Below are positions 35,027-43,919 of a DNA stretch of 64,000 nucleotides, in pieces. The DNA is from Chloroflexota bacterium (lineage in GTDB: Bacteria; Chloroflexota; Dehalococcoidia; Bin125): the NCBI GenBank assembly GCA_009838735.1, contig VXQZ01000020.1, forward strand, positions 6,103 to 70,102, written 5' to 3'. Position numbers and translations under genes: made by a program. The notes beneath the pieces were generated by a model. That model saw only the letters and a program-made list of their open reading frames with translations. It was not told where the DNA came from and did no database searches. How positions within the stretch are numbered: position 1 is the stretch's first letter; each line of letters starts with the position of its first letter.

Positions 35027-35093
35027 TGCTCTGAGTGTATCCGGGGTGCGATACGCTGCGATCCGTCGGACGCTAAACAACTCAGGAGTCCCT

Positions 35094-36818
35094 GTGCGTC
35101 GCTTACGCGCCTCACTGGCGCAGATCAATTCGACCGTCGGCGATCTTGAGGGCAACGCTGCCAGGATCATCGACCAGATTCGCGAATCCGAGTCGATTGG
35201 CGCAGACCTGGTTGCGTTTCCCGAGTTGGCGCTGACCGGCTACCCGCCTGAAGATCTCGTGCTCCGACGTGGCTTCGTCGAGGACAACCTGGCGACGCTG
35301 CGGCGCGTCTGCGACGCGACGAGCGGACTGCATGTCACTGCCGTCGTCGGGTTTGTCGACTATGCGCACGACATCTTCAACGCTGCCGCAGTGATTCATG
35401 ACGGCCAGTTGGCGGGCGCGTATCACAAGCAATATCTGCCCAACTATGGCGTCTTTGACGAGGCACGCTATTTCCGGCCAGGGACCGGCGTGCAACTTTT
35501 CGATATCGCCGGCGCTCGCGTGGGCGTGACGATCTGCGAGGACATCTGGTATTCCTCTGGACCAATGCAGGATCAGTGCCTGGCCGGGGCTGAGGTCGTG
35601 GTCAACATCAACGGGTCGCCCTTCCACGCCGGCAAGTCGATGCAGCGCGAGCAGATGCTGGCCACGCGCGCGTCCGACAACGCCGTCCTGACCCTCTACT
35701 GCAACCTCGTCGGCGGCCAGGACCACCTGATATTCGACGGCGGTTCGACGGTCTTCGGACCCGGCGGCGACCTGATCGCTCGCGCTCCGATGTTCCGCGA
35801 TCATCTGCTCACGGTGGACCTCGATGTGGAGGAGGTGCGCCAGACGCGGCTGCACGATCCTCGCTTACGCCGCCTGCCGCAAACCCAGGCGGACCTGTGC
35901 CCGGTGTCCAGCGATCGGCCGGCCGAACGGGGACCGGCGCTGGATGCCGAGTTGATCGACGCGCTCGCCGACGACGAGCAGGTCTATGAGGCGCTGGTGC
36001 TGGGCACCCGCGACTATGTCCACAAGACCGGGTTCAGCGACGTTGTGATTGCGCTGTCCGGCGGGATCGACTCGACCCTGACGGCCGTGGTCGCCGTCGA
36101 CGCACTGGGCCCGGAACACGTGCGCGGAGTCTCGATGCCCTCGCGCTACTCCTCCGAAGGCAGCGTCGCCGACGCGCGGGCGCTCGCCGACAACCTCGGC
36201 ATCCGCATGGACGTCCTGCCGATTGAGGGCCCCTATCAATCCAACATCGACACGCTCGCGCCGTTGTTCGAAGGCCTGGCGCCGGACGTGACCGAGGAGA
36301 ATCTCCAGGCCCGCATCCGCGGCGTGCTGATGATGGCGATCTCGAACAAGACCGGCGCGTTGGTGTTGACCACGTCCAACAAGAGCGAATCGGCCACGGG
36401 CTACACCACGCTCTACGGCGACATGACCGGCGGACTTGCCGTCATCCAGGATGTGCCCAAGTTGCTCGTCTACCGGCTATCCGAGCTTGTCAATGAACGC
36501 GCCGGCCGGGAGCTTATTCCGGTGTCTGTGCTGACCAAGCCGCCCAGCGCCGAACTGCGACCAGACCAATTCGATGAACAGTCGCTGATGCCATACGAGC
36601 GGCTCGACCCAATCCTCGAAGCATTCGTCGAGGAGGATCGCTCGCTCGATGAAATCGTCGAGGCGGGATTCGAAGCAGCGGATGTGAAGCGCGTGATGTC
36701 GCTGGTGACCGGCGCGGAGTACAAGCGTCGCCAGGCGGCGCCGGGCCTGAGGATTACGCCACGCGCATTTGGTCGCGACCGCCGCTTCCCGATCGCCAAT
36801 CGCTACCGCGGCTTCTGA
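35094..36818 (+). CDS. nadE: Glutamine-dependent NAD+ synthetase
   Basis: 574 residues from GTG 35094, with AGGAG six bases upstream. Residues 1-265 are the nitrilase-type glutaminase with the triad Glu44 (FPELALTGYPPEDL), Lys112 (YHKQYLPNYGVFDE) and Cys148 (GVTICEDIWY). Residues ~300-574 are the synthetase with the PP-loop LSGGIDST at 321-328 and KSESATGYTTLYGD. Ammonia released in the first domain is channelled to convert deamido-NAD to NAD. A longer in-frame extension to 34812 is not homologous and is rejected. Confidence 0.95.
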   Translation: MRRLRASLAQINSTVGDLEGNAARIIDQIRESESIGADLVAFPELALTGYPPEDLVLRRGFVEDNLATLRRVCDATSGLHVTAVVGFVDYAHDIFNAAAVIHDGQLAGAYHKQYLPNYGVFDEARYFRPGTGVQLFDIAGARVGVTICEDIWYSSGPMQDQCLAGAEVVVNINGSPFHAGKSMQREQMLATRASDNAVLTLYCNLVGGQDHLIFDGGSTVFGPGGDLIARAPMFRDHLLTVDLDVEEVRQTRLHDPRLRRLPQTQADLCPVSSDRPAERGPALDAELIDALADDEQVYEALVLGTRDYVHKTGFSDVVIALSGGIDSTLTAVVAVDALGPEHVRGVSMPSRYSSEGSVADARALADNLGIRMDVLPIEGPYQSNIDTLAPLFEGLAPDVTEENLQARIRGVLMMAISNKTGALVLTTSNKSESATGYTTLYGDMTGGLAVIQDVPKLLVYRLSELVNERAGRELIPVSVLTKPPSAELRPDQFDEQSLMPYERLDPILEAFVEEDRSLDEIVEAGFEAADVKRVMSLVTGAEYKRRQAAPGLRITPRAFGRDRRFPIANRYRGF

Positions 36819-36825
36819 GCCGGCA

Positions 36826-37800
36826 ATGCCCGACACCGGCGGCGCCGACTGGCAGCTCCTGGCCGAGCGAATCAGCGCCCGATACCGCGGACGTGATCCT
36901 CTGATCCGCGGCGTTGCCGTTGTCGGCGATTACGCCCGCAACCAGGTCTGGGAGGGGTCGCTGCTACAGATCGCCCTGTTTCGGCATCGCAGTGAGGCAC
37001 TGGTCGACGAAGGCGGCGTGATCGAAGAAAACGGATGCTCCGTAGTCGTCGACACGATCACTTCCGGATCGCTCGTTGAGTTGGAAGAGCTGTTGCACCT
37101 GGAACCGTTGGCCGGGAATCTGGCCGACATGCACACGCTGCGCATGGCCGATTCGACCCTGCGTGACGTGCTGGCCAGCTTTCGCGATCGCTACCACTCG
37201 TCCGACGGCCGTCAACTGAGAGCTCGGCGAGCGCTTCAGCGCGCCCGCGTGGCCCTTGACGACTACGAATCGACGGGACGGCCGATCTTCGCGATCGAGG
37301 CGGTGCGCTCGGGCATGTTCCCGGCGGCGAGCGCGCTGGTCGGCGAGCGGGTGGATGCGCTGCGAATGCCGCGCCGCCTGCGCGCGGCGTCCCGGCTGCT
37401 GAAGCTGCCGAAGCTGCAACCGGATATCAATGCGGCGCTGCAATCTGAATCTGTGGAGCAGGGTCGTCGCTGGGACTCTGTCGAACGGCTGCATGCATTG
37501 GCCAAATCACACCTCGACGCGAGGATGCCCGAAGTCGGCGCAGCGCTGGTCCCGCGACTTGAGCGAGCGTTGATCCCTGCCCGACGCGGCAGCGATGCGT
37601 TACAGGCCGCCGGTGATCGCGCGGCGGCTGACTGGGCCGCCCAGTCAGCCGCGGCCGAACTCGACGGCGTGGTTGAGGCGGCATCTCCCGGCTGGCGCGA
37701 GCGCGACGACTATCGCGGCCGGTCCACGGATGTGTATGGTCAGCCGAGCTCCGAGATCCTGCGGCGCCTCTGTGTGGAGATTCAGTCGCGCGTCGATTGA
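36826..37800 (+). CDS. Unknown protein, possibly nucleotidyltransferase-fold
   Basis: 324 residues from ATG 36826, seven bases after nadE. I do not recognise the family. The segment GVAVVGDYARNQVWEGSLLQIALF has the spacing of a minimal nucleotidyltransferase core (GSxARGxxxxxSDxDL), but the two catalytic aspartates seem to be absent. The rest is helical and rich in Arg, Ala and Leu (for example RARRALQRARVALDD), like the helical C-terminal halves of kanamycin-nucleotidyltransferase-like proteins. Tight spacing after nadE points to cotranscription. No signal peptide or membrane span. Confidence 0.5.
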   Translation: MPDTGGADWQLLAERISARYRGRDPLIRGVAVVGDYARNQVWEGSLLQIALFRHRSEALVDEGGVIEENGCSVVVDTITSGSLVELEELLHLEPLAGNLADMHTLRMADSTLRDVLASFRDRYHSSDGRQLRARRALQRARVALDDYESTGRPIFAIEAVRSGMFPAASALVGERVDALRMPRRLRAASRLLKLPKLQPDINAALQSESVEQGRRWDSVERLHALAKSHLDARMPEVGAALVPRLERALIPARRGSDALQAAGDRAAADWAAQSAAAELDGVVEAASPGWRERDDYRGRSTDVYGQPSSEILRRLCVEIQSRVD

Positions 37801-37821
37801 CCGGTGCGCTCGACCCGGCCG

Positions 37822-39681
37822 TCAGGGCAAGATCACCAGCGGATCGACGTACCAGTCATTGTGATGGACCTCGAAATGCAGGTGCGGGCCGGTGCTGTAA
37901 CCGGTGCTGCCGTTGTACGCGATGACATCGCCTCGGCTGACGGTTTGGCCCAGAGACACATTGAACTCGACGACGTGGGCGTACACCGTCTTCCAGCCAT
38001 GCTCGTGCTCGATCTCGACGTACCAGCCCAGACCCAGGAGCGAGTCTCCGCCCAGGAAGGTCACCACGCCGTCGGCAGCTGCCAGGATCGGCTCATAGAA
38101 GTCGAGTGCGATGTCGAGTCCCCGGTGTCGGTAGGAGCAGTCCCAGCTTCGGCATTGTCCGAAGGGGTCGGTGAGCTGACCGGAGGCCGGCCAGCTGAAC
38201 TCCGGCATTGCCAACGGCAGGATGATCTCCTGCCCGATCACGATCGCATTCGGATCGTCAACGCCGTTGGCGGGGTCGGAGAGGATGGTCTGGATGTCGA
38301 TCCCATGCGTGTTGGCGATTCGCTGCAGGGTGTCACCCGGCTGAACCGTCACCAGCAATCCATCTTTCAGCGGCAGTCGCCACGTCGAGCCTTCGCCGAG
38401 CCACTGGCCGGTGTCGACCCAACTGTGATTGGCCAGCAAGGTATGCGGGGTCACGCCCAGCGCCGCCGCGGCGTACTGCACCACGTCCGCCTCCCACAGC
38501 GTCCGAGTCTCGGAGACGACCGGAGGCTCGATCATCCCAGGCAGGTACAGCAACTCACCGATGACAAGCAGGTCGCTGAACTTCAACGGGTTCTGCTCAC
38601 GGAGTTCGTCGAGTGTCATGCCGTGTCGTTCGGCGATCCCGGCGAGGGTGTCGTTCGGTTGTACTCGGTAGGTGCGGCGTCGGACCTCGACGGCGGGGAC
38701 GGTGCCTGGAGCAGCGTTCGCGGCGACGCCGTTCCAAGGGACGGTGAGCGTTTGGCCCACAAAAATCATGGACAGGTCGAGACCGCCATTCATGCGACGG
38801 AGTTCAGCGAGCGTCACGTCGTAGCGCTGCGCAATCTGGGAGGCGTTGTCGCCGGGACGGACGGTGTACAGCTCTGTCAGCAGTTGCAGGGACTCGGACG
38901 GGTCGAGGGCGGGGGCGCGGTAGTCGGGGATTGGCACGTTGAGAACGTCGCCGGGGTGAAGATTGGGGAAGTCGGCGTCCTCGTTGTATGCGCGCAAGTC
39001 GGCCAGCGAAATGCCGGCCGCGACCGCGATGCCCGTCCATGAGTCGCCCGGCTCGACCACGTACTGCACAGTCCGCATTGACGTGACTGCCGGCGCAGGA
39101 CCCTGAATGCCCGCATTCAGCGCCGGCTCGCTCCCCTGACCGCCAGAGTCGTGACCGAGTCCGCTCCCTCGCTGAATCGTGATCTCGTTTCCGACCCAGA
39201 GGAGGTTGGGATTGAGCCCGGGATTGAGCAGTAAGATCCCCTCCACTGTTGTGCCGTAGGAGTCGGCGATCTCGCTCAAGGTGTCTCCCGCCTGCACGAG
39301 ATAGACAATCGTCAGTCCGCCGGAGTTGGTCGGACCCCGCGAGCTGCCGTCTGACTCCGAGTGTGACGATCCTGAACCGGTCGAGCTAGTCGGCGTTGAA
39401 GCCCCACGAGAACGGCCAGAGCCTCCACCCGCAGCATTGTCGGGCACCTGAATTCTCTGGCCGACGTAGATGTTGTTTGGCGAGGTGATGTCCTCATTCA
39501 GCGCGAGCAGCACCGAGATACCAACCTGCAGCCGATTGGCGATGTCCCACAACGTGTCACCGGCCTGGATCGTGTAGGTGTCGGCCGAGGCCCGGCTCCA
39601 CCCTCCGGCCACAACCCAGCCCGAGACAACCACGAACGCCACGGCCAGCGGAAGCAACAGTACACGTCTGCAACGGCGCAT
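37822..39681 (-). CDS. LysM-repeat M23 endopeptidase
   Basis: 619 residues. A signal peptide ends near SRASADT. Six LysM modules follow, each opening with a GDT- or GDS-like turn: YTIQAGDTLWDIAN, YLVQAGDTLSEIAD, YVVEPGDSWTGIA, YTVRPGDNASQIAQ, YRVQPNDTLAGIAE and VTVQPGDTLQRIAN. Ser/Gly linkers join the first ones. The C-terminal ~125 residues are an M23 (LytM-like) domain with HRGLDIALD and HLHFEVHHND holding the zinc ligands. Intact zinc residues suggest an active glycyl- or DD-type endopeptidase or a cell-separation enzyme of the envelope. It faces away from the crotonase gene 153 bases away. Confidence 0.9.
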   Translation of the reverse strand: MRRCRRVLLLPLAVAFVVVSGWVVAGGWSRASADTYTIQAGDTLWDIANRLQVGISVLLALNEDITSPNNIYVGQRIQVPDNAAGGGSGRSRGASTPTSSTGSGSSHSESDGSSRGPTNSGGLTIVYLVQAGDTLSEIADSYGTTVEGILLLNPGLNPNLLWVGNEITIQRGSGLGHDSGGQGSEPALNAGIQGPAPAVTSMRTVQYVVEPGDSWTGIAVAAGISLADLRAYNEDADFPNLHPGDVLNVPIPDYRAPALDPSESLQLLTELYTVRPGDNASQIAQRYDVTLAELRRMNGGLDLSMIFVGQTLTVPWNGVAANAAPGTVPAVEVRRRTYRVQPNDTLAGIAERHGMTLDELREQNPLKFSDLLVIGELLYLPGMIEPPVVSETRTLWEADVVQYAAAALGVTPHTLLANHSWVDTGQWLGEGSTWRLPLKDGLLVTVQPGDTLQRIANTHGIDIQTILSDPANGVDDPNAIVIGQEIILPLAMPEFSWPASGQLTDPFGQCRSWDCSYRHRGLDIALDFYEPILAAADGVVTFLGGDSLLGLGWYVEIEHEHGWKTVYAHVVEFNVSLGQTVSRGDVIAYNGSTGYSTGPHLHFEVHHNDWYVDPLVILP

Positions 39682-39762
39682 ATGTCACTCTATGCACCAA
39701 CACAGGACAACCTGATCAGGCCATTGTCAAGGGAGTGATAACTTCCTCACCAGTGACGTAAC

Positions 39763-39781
39763 GCAGCCCGTTCAGGGCTGC
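39763..39781. repeat. Short perfect hairpin in divergent intergenic region
   Basis: GCAGCCC and GGGCTGC are perfect complements around a five-base loop, 50-70 bases upstream of the crotonase start. It has no T tract on either strand. It could lie in the 5' leader of the crotonase mRNA, but no riboswitch class fits. The 10-bp palindrome CCTGATCAGG (39711-39720) lies nearby. Confidence 0.4.
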
Positions 39782-39834
39782 ACCTGTCTCATCATCAAGA
39801 GCGCGTGAGTGTGGAAGCGAGAACTGGTTGCCCC

Positions 39835-40623
39835 ATGACGTACGAACTGATCGAAGTCGAACAGCGCGGGCCGGTTGGAATCATTCGCAAGAACCGTCCC
39901 GAGAAGCTCAACGCGTGGAGCCGTGCCATGGCTGCCGAAGAGCAGGACGCGGTCACCAACTTCAACAACAATCCCGAGGTCGCCGCCATCGTCTTCGCCG
40001 GCAACGGCAGGGCCTACTGCGCCGGACTGGATCTGCAACAGCAGCAGGCCGATGTTGAGAGCGGCGACGCCTCGCGCCGGGCCGGGGCCGCCGACGAGCA
40101 CGACGAGACCTGGACCGAGTTCTGCACCTCGAGCAAGCCACTCATCGCCGCCGTCCACGGCTACGCCGTCGGCGTTGGCGTGACGACGATCCTGCCGTTC
40201 GATTTCCGCATCGCCGGAGAGAGCGCGCAGTTCGGTTTCCGCTTCGTCAAAATGGGCCTGCTGCCCGAAGCCGCGTCGACCACCCTGTTGCCCCGGTTGG
40301 TCGGTGCTGGCCGCGCGCTTGACTGGTGCCTGACCGGCCGATTCGTGGGTCCGCAGGAAGCGCTGGAGTCCGGACTGGTTCGCGATGTCGCGCCCGATGA
40401 CGAACTGATCGATCGCGCCGTCGCCCTTGGTGAAGAGTTGGCGCAGAATCCCGACTCAACCATGCGGCGCGTGAAATCGTTGTTTCTGCAAAATCAACTG
40501 GAAACAAATATCGGCCTCGTGCAACAACGCGAGGGCGAGGCGCTAGAGTGGGCGATGCAGACACCGGAGCATGCGGAAGCGATTGCCGCGTTTCTTGAGA
40601 AGCGGCCGGCAAAGTTCCGCTGA
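39835..40623 (+). CDS. Enoyl-CoA hydratase/isomerase family protein
   Basis: 262 residues from ATG 39835, where similarity to the family begins; GTG 39805 is an alternative. The crotonase landmarks are IIRKNRPEKLNAWS, GRAYCAGLDLQQQ (first oxyanion strand), HGYAVGVGVTTILPFDFRI and RFVKMGLLPEAASTTLLPRLVG, where the Glu sits as in classic hydratases. It most likely hydrates or isomerises enoyl-CoA in fatty-acid or aromatic breakdown. It stands between two LysM proteins, which is not informative for function. The C-terminal MRRVKSLFLQ helix is typical. Confidence 0.87.
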   Translation: MTYELIEVEQRGPVGIIRKNRPEKLNAWSRAMAAEEQDAVTNFNNNPEVAAIVFAGNGRAYCAGLDLQQQQADVESGDASRRAGAADEHDETWTEFCTSSKPLIAAVHGYAVGVGVTTILPFDFRIAGESAQFGFRFVKMGLLPEAASTTLLPRLVGAGRALDWCLTGRFVGPQEALESGLVRDVAPDDELIDRAVALGEELAQNPDSTMRRVKSLFLQNQLETNIGLVQQREGEALEWAMQTPEHAEAIAAFLEKRPAKFR

Positions 40624-40677
40624 GCGACGCGCCATCAGGCAACCCATGCGGCGGGGTGACTCGGTTGGGAGACCGGG

Positions 40678-41859
40678 ATGTCCCTGCAGGAAGCCGCCTC
40701 GTCCGGATCATTCGACCCGCGAGCCGCGCAATCGACCGACACACAGCGAGCCGAATTGCCGTTCCCCTCTGCCGCGGGTGACGCTGCCGCCGACCAGGTG
40801 GTCGCCGAGCCAACGTCGCCGTTTGGCCATCCGTTTGACTATTCCGGCTCCGCCGGCGAGGAGCTCGCCGAGGACGGCGCGCCGGACATGCGAGCATCTC
40901 GGCGTCGCGCCTGGACGGTCGTCAGTCTGGCCATCGTGATTCCGGCCGCGGTAGCGGGCATAATCGCCTGGCAACTGTTCGGCAGCGATCCCGAGCCCGC
41001 GCCAACGGTTACGCGGGTCACGACGACGCCAGCGGCCCCGGTGACCTCACAGGTTGAAGTCGGCGCCGCAGCCCCGGCCCAGACCTCGACTTCCACCGCG
41101 ACTGACAGTGTGGCGACAACCGCAGCGACGACCACGCAGGCAGCGTCGGTCACGACGTCGGGCGAAGCGACCGTTGCGGAACCAACGACCAACGCCGCAG
41201 CAGTCGCCGCTGCAGAGCCCACGGCCGACCTCTCCGAGCTGGATCCAGCCGCTCGCCTGGCCGCCTGGACCGATCTCGAGACCATCCAGGTGCTGCCTGG
41301 TGAGACCCTCTGGCTGATCGCACAGAACTACAACACGACGATCTCAGCAATCGCGACGTTGAACAACATCACCGATCCGTCAACGCTGAGCATCGGCCAA
41401 GAACTGGTCATTCCGGTGGGCTTTGCCGAGGACGTGGTTGCGACTTCGGCCGTCGCCGAGGCGGGAGCGGAAACGGTCGCCGCCGATGAGGGCTCCGTAG
41501 CGATCACTGCCGCCGTCGCAGACGCACCGCAGGCGTCCGAAGAACTGGCCAACTGGCAGACGATCGCGCCCGTGGTGATTGAAGAGGGCGACAGCCTGCA
41601 GGCGATCGCCCTGGCCAACGACACTACGGTCGAAGCGATCATGGCGCTCAACGGGATCAGCGACCCCAACCTGATCTACATCGGAACGTCACTCTTGGTT
41701 CCGGTCGGCTACCAGGGAGACGCTGGAGTCATCGTCAACAGCCAGCAGAACCTGGAACTCGAAGCCGGCGCTGAGAGCACGGCGAGCGAGACGACCGAGG
41801 ATCTGATGGAAGAAGAAACCGCAGCGAGCGGCGCCAACGACGACATGATGGAGGAGTAA
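40678..41859 (+). CDS. Membrane-anchored LysM-domain protein
   Basis: 393 residues. A ~75-residue acidic cytoplasmic region is followed by a single membrane helix (about residues 80-100, VVSLAIVIPAAVAGIIAWQLF), a Thr/Ala-rich linker, and two LysM modules: IQVLPGETLWLIAQNYNTT with LNNITDPSTLSIGQELVIP, and VVIEEGDSLQAIALANDTT with LNGISDPNLIYIGTSLLVP. A third region of low complexity and an acidic Met/Glu tail close the protein. It probably binds peptidoglycan from the outer face. It carries no peptidase domain, unlike the gene 1 kb upstream on the other strand. Confidence 0.82.
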   Translation: MSLQEAASSGSFDPRAAQSTDTQRAELPFPSAAGDAAADQVVAEPTSPFGHPFDYSGSAGEELAEDGAPDMRASRRRAWTVVSLAIVIPAAVAGIIAWQLFGSDPEPAPTVTRVTTTPAAPVTSQVEVGAAAPAQTSTSTATDSVATTAATTTQAASVTTSGEATVAEPTTNAAAVAAAEPTADLSELDPAARLAAWTDLETIQVLPGETLWLIAQNYNTTISAIATLNNITDPSTLSIGQELVIPVGFAEDVVATSAVAEAGAETVAADEGSVAITAAVADAPQASEELANWQTIAPVVIEEGDSLQAIALANDTTVEAIMALNGISDPNLIYIGTSLLVPVGYQGDAGVIVNSQQNLELEAGAESTASETTEDLMEEETAASGANDDMMEE

Positions 41860-41882
41860 GCCGCCAAACGGCGAGCATGACA

Positions 41883-41930
41883 AACGCGCCCTCATTCCCT
41901 CGCGGCCAGGCGAGCGAGTGAGGGCGCGTT
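41883..41930 (+). terminator. Strong stem-loop, likely bidirectional terminator
   Basis: AACGCGCCCTCA (41883-41894) pairs perfectly with TGAGGGCGCGTT (41919-41930); inner bases TTCCCTCGC and GCGAGCGAG add further pairing. It lies 24 bases after the LysM gene stop and 23 bases before the end of a convergent gene, the right place for a shared terminator. The flanking T content is modest, so Rho-independent function is likely but not certain. Confidence 0.7.
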
Positions 41931-41952
41931 CGCGTCTCCAACGAGTGTTGAA

Positions 41953-42345
41953 CTAGTCCTTCGGGTCGGGCGTGACGTTGCGTTCGGTGAAGCGCCACTG
42001 TCCGTCGACCTTGCGGAGCTTGTCGTCATAGCGGCCCGTGATCACGCTGTTGCCGCCGTCCTTGGTCTGAATCAGGTTGAGATAGCAACTGTGGGTGGCA
42101 GCGTCGCCATCTCCGTCGACGACGTGATTGTTGGTCCAATGCCGCGCGCCGGCCATCTGCGAGCCGAAGCCGGCGACAAACTGCGCCAGCGCGACGTGAC
42201 CGGCGACCGGCTGCGGGCCGCCATTGAACACGCCGTCTTCGGTGAACGTGCCCGCCCAGGCTTCGCCGTCGCCGAAATCGATCGCGTGGTTGTATCGCGC
42301 CGCGAGTTCCAGAATCTCCATCTTGTCCGCTGCGTCGAGTGCCAT
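41953..42345 (-). CDS. SnoaL/NTF2-like protein
   Basis: 130 residues of the NTF2-like cone fold. The sequence LAARYNHAIDFGDGEAWAGTF TEDGVFN is the classic SnoaL_4 opening: a helix with Tyr, Asp and Trp followed by a strand. ARHWTNNHVVDGDGDAA and GRYDDKLRKVDGQWRFTERNV complete the sheet. Proteins of this type include small hydroxylating, isomerising or ligand-binding enzymes. The gene faces the LysM gene and shares its terminator region. Its substrate is unknown. Confidence 0.75.
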   Translation of the reverse strand: MALDAADKMEILELAARYNHAIDFGDGEAWAGTFTEDGVFNGGPQPVAGHVALAQFVAGFGSQMAGARHWTNNHVVDGDGDAATHSCYLNLIQTKDGGNSVITGRYDDKLRKVDGQWRFTERNVTPDPKD

Positions 42346-42359
42346 CTCGGTTCCTTCCC

Positions 42360-42632
42360 CTATTCGTGCTGGGTGATCTCAGTTTCCTCGGGCAGGATAG
42401 CGAGGTCTTGTGAAACCTGGTCGACGGAACGATGCACGCCATGCTCAAACAACAGCAGCGTGACGAGGTTGAGCGACAGCGGCGAATCGTGCGAATAGCG
42501 CTCGCGAATCCACGAGACCCGGGTGGCAGCGTCAGCCTCCTCGGGAAAGGCAGACTTCAGCGCTTGGACCCTGTCCAGCAGGGCAGGTAATCGCGCTGCA
42601 TCCTCGGCTGACAGTCGGACTCGCGGCGGCAT
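42360..42632 (-). CDS. Small protein of unknown function
   Basis: 90 residues from ATG 42632. I do not recognise it. It appears helical and acidic, with LSAEDAARLPALLDRVQALKSAF and SPLSLNLVTLLLFEHGVHRSVDQV as its main segments, and no cysteines or signal peptide. It ends 14 bases before the SnoaL-like gene on the same strand, so the two are probably cotranscribed. The longer in-frame start at 42689 overlaps the tandem repeat of the divergent gene and is less likely. Confidence 0.45.
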   Translation of the reverse strand: MPPRVRLSAEDAARLPALLDRVQALKSAFPEEADAATRVSWIRERYSHDSPLSLNLVTLLLFEHGVHRSVDQVSQDLAILPEETEITQHE

Positions 42633-42660
42633 GGGGCAAAGGTATCCTGTCCGCGTAGGA

Positions 42661-42710
42661 CGACGGCAACGCTGGCCAAGTGACGGCAAGTGACGGCAAG
42701 TGACGGGAAG
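42661..42710 (+). repeat. 10-bp tandem repeat overlapping the ribosome-binding region
   Basis: Five ten-base units in phase: CGACGGCAAC, GCTGGCCAAG, TGACGGCAAG, TGACGGCAAG, TGACGGGAAG. The last unit contains GGGAAG, the probable Shine-Dalgarno element of the CoA-transferase gene whose ATG lies at 42716. Unit length is the same as in the 15 kb and 30 kb repeats, although the sequence is different. Confidence 0.7.
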
Positions 42711-42715
42711 CGACC

Positions 42716-43900
42716 ATGCAGGGACCGCTCGACGGTTATCGGATCCTCGATTTCACGCGCTATCAACAGGGTCCCTACGCCACCGTCCTGCTGTCCGACC
42801 TCGGAGCAGAGATCTGGAAGGTCGAGCCGCCCGGCGGCGACCCGGGCCGTGCCTCCGACATGTCCGGAGACGGCTTCTCGCGCTACTTCGAAGCCCACGA
42901 CCGCGGCAAACGATCAGTAGTTCTGAATCTCCGGGAGCCTGCGGCGGTCGGGGCGGCGCTGCGCATGGCCGAGCGCTGTGACGGCGTGATCGACAACTAT
43001 CGACCGGGCGTGATGGACCGCCTCGGTCTGAGTTACGACAACCTCCGCGAGCGGAATCCGAAGATCGTGATGGTTTCGGCTTCGGCCTTCGGCGCCGACG
43101 GCCCGCAGGCGGGAGAACCTGGCTACGACGTGATCGGACAGGCAACCGGCGGCGTGATGACCTTGCAGGCGCTGGGCCCAGAGGAGGAGCCGCGCACCCT
43201 ACCCGGCGGCTTCGCCGACCAGGTCGGCGCCATGCAGGCCTGCATCGCGATGTTGGCCGGGCTGCTCGCGGCGAAGGACTCTGAACGTGGGCAACAGGTC
43301 GACGTCTCCTTGCTCGGCTCACAGATCGCATTGCAATCCGTGTACATCACCGGCTTTCTCAAGGACGGCCAGCAGCCGCACATGCGGCGTCGGCGTATGC
43401 CGACCTTCACCTTCTACCAGGCGTCCGATGGGCGCTGGCTGGTGATTGGCGTGGTCGATCCGAAGAACTGGCGCGCACTCTGCGGCCTGCTGGGTCATCC
43501 GGAGTGGGAGCGCGACGAGCGATTCGCAACCGCCCCAGACAGGATGAAACACACCGACGAGTTGGAGTCACTGCTGGAGAGTTGCTTTGCCACGGCCGAC
43601 CGTGACGAATGGCTGCGCCGCCTGCGCGAGGCGGACATTCCTGCCGCGCCGGTCAACAGCTACGCCGATGTCGAAGCGTCGGAACAAGTCTGGTCCAACG
43701 GCTATCTCACCGAGATCTCAGATCCGAGATACGGTACCCGGCGAGTTACCGGGTTGCCCTGGAACTTCTCCCGCACGCCCGGCGCGGTACAGGGACGAGC
43801 GCCGGTACTGAATGGCGACGCCGACTCGATTCTGGCCGAGTGCGGCTATAGCGTTGAAGAGATTGCGAAACTCCGCTCCTGCGGGGCGTTACCGTCATAG
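42716..43900 (+). CDS. Family III CoA-transferase (CaiB/BaiF/Frc)
   Basis: 394 residues. The opening PLDGYRILDFTRYQQGPYATVLLSDLGAEIWKVE is interrupted only by ordinary substitutions and identifies the family; catalytic Asp168 in GGFADQVGAM and the GQQVDVSLLGSQ segment fit formyl-CoA transferase-like enzymes, as does the interlocked-ring linker. It moves CoA between carboxylic acids through aspartyl-CoA intermediates. Physiological acids cannot be told; the window's acyl-CoA enzymes suggest carboxylic-acid catabolism. A GGGAAG ribosome-binding site is embedded in a 10-bp tandem repeat just upstream. Confidence 0.9.
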   Translation: MQGPLDGYRILDFTRYQQGPYATVLLSDLGAEIWKVEPPGGDPGRASDMSGDGFSRYFEAHDRGKRSVVLNLREPAAVGAALRMAERCDGVIDNYRPGVMDRLGLSYDNLRERNPKIVMVSASAFGADGPQAGEPGYDVIGQATGGVMTLQALGPEEEPRTLPGGFADQVGAMQACIAMLAGLLAAKDSERGQQVDVSLLGSQIALQSVYITGFLKDGQQPHMRRRRMPTFTFYQASDGRWLVIGVVDPKNWRALCGLLGHPEWERDERFATAPDRMKHTDELESLLESCFATADRDEWLRRLREADIPAAPVNSYADVEASEQVWSNGYLTEISDPRYGTRRVTGLPWNFSRTPGAVQGRAPVLNGDADSILAECGYSVEEIAKLRSCGALPS

Positions 43901-43919
43901 ACCCTGGAAAGACCCGCTC

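Noticed and set aside
34812-35093. Long N-terminal extension of NadE
   Set aside because: The nitrilase domain begins at GTG 35094 with an AGGAG site; upstream residues are not homologous and overlap the ABC ATPase on the other strand.
42360-42689. Longer start (MPSLGQRC...) for the small unknown gene
   Set aside because: Overlaps the tandem repeat and leader of the divergent CoA-transferase gene; ATG 42632 gives a cleaner start.
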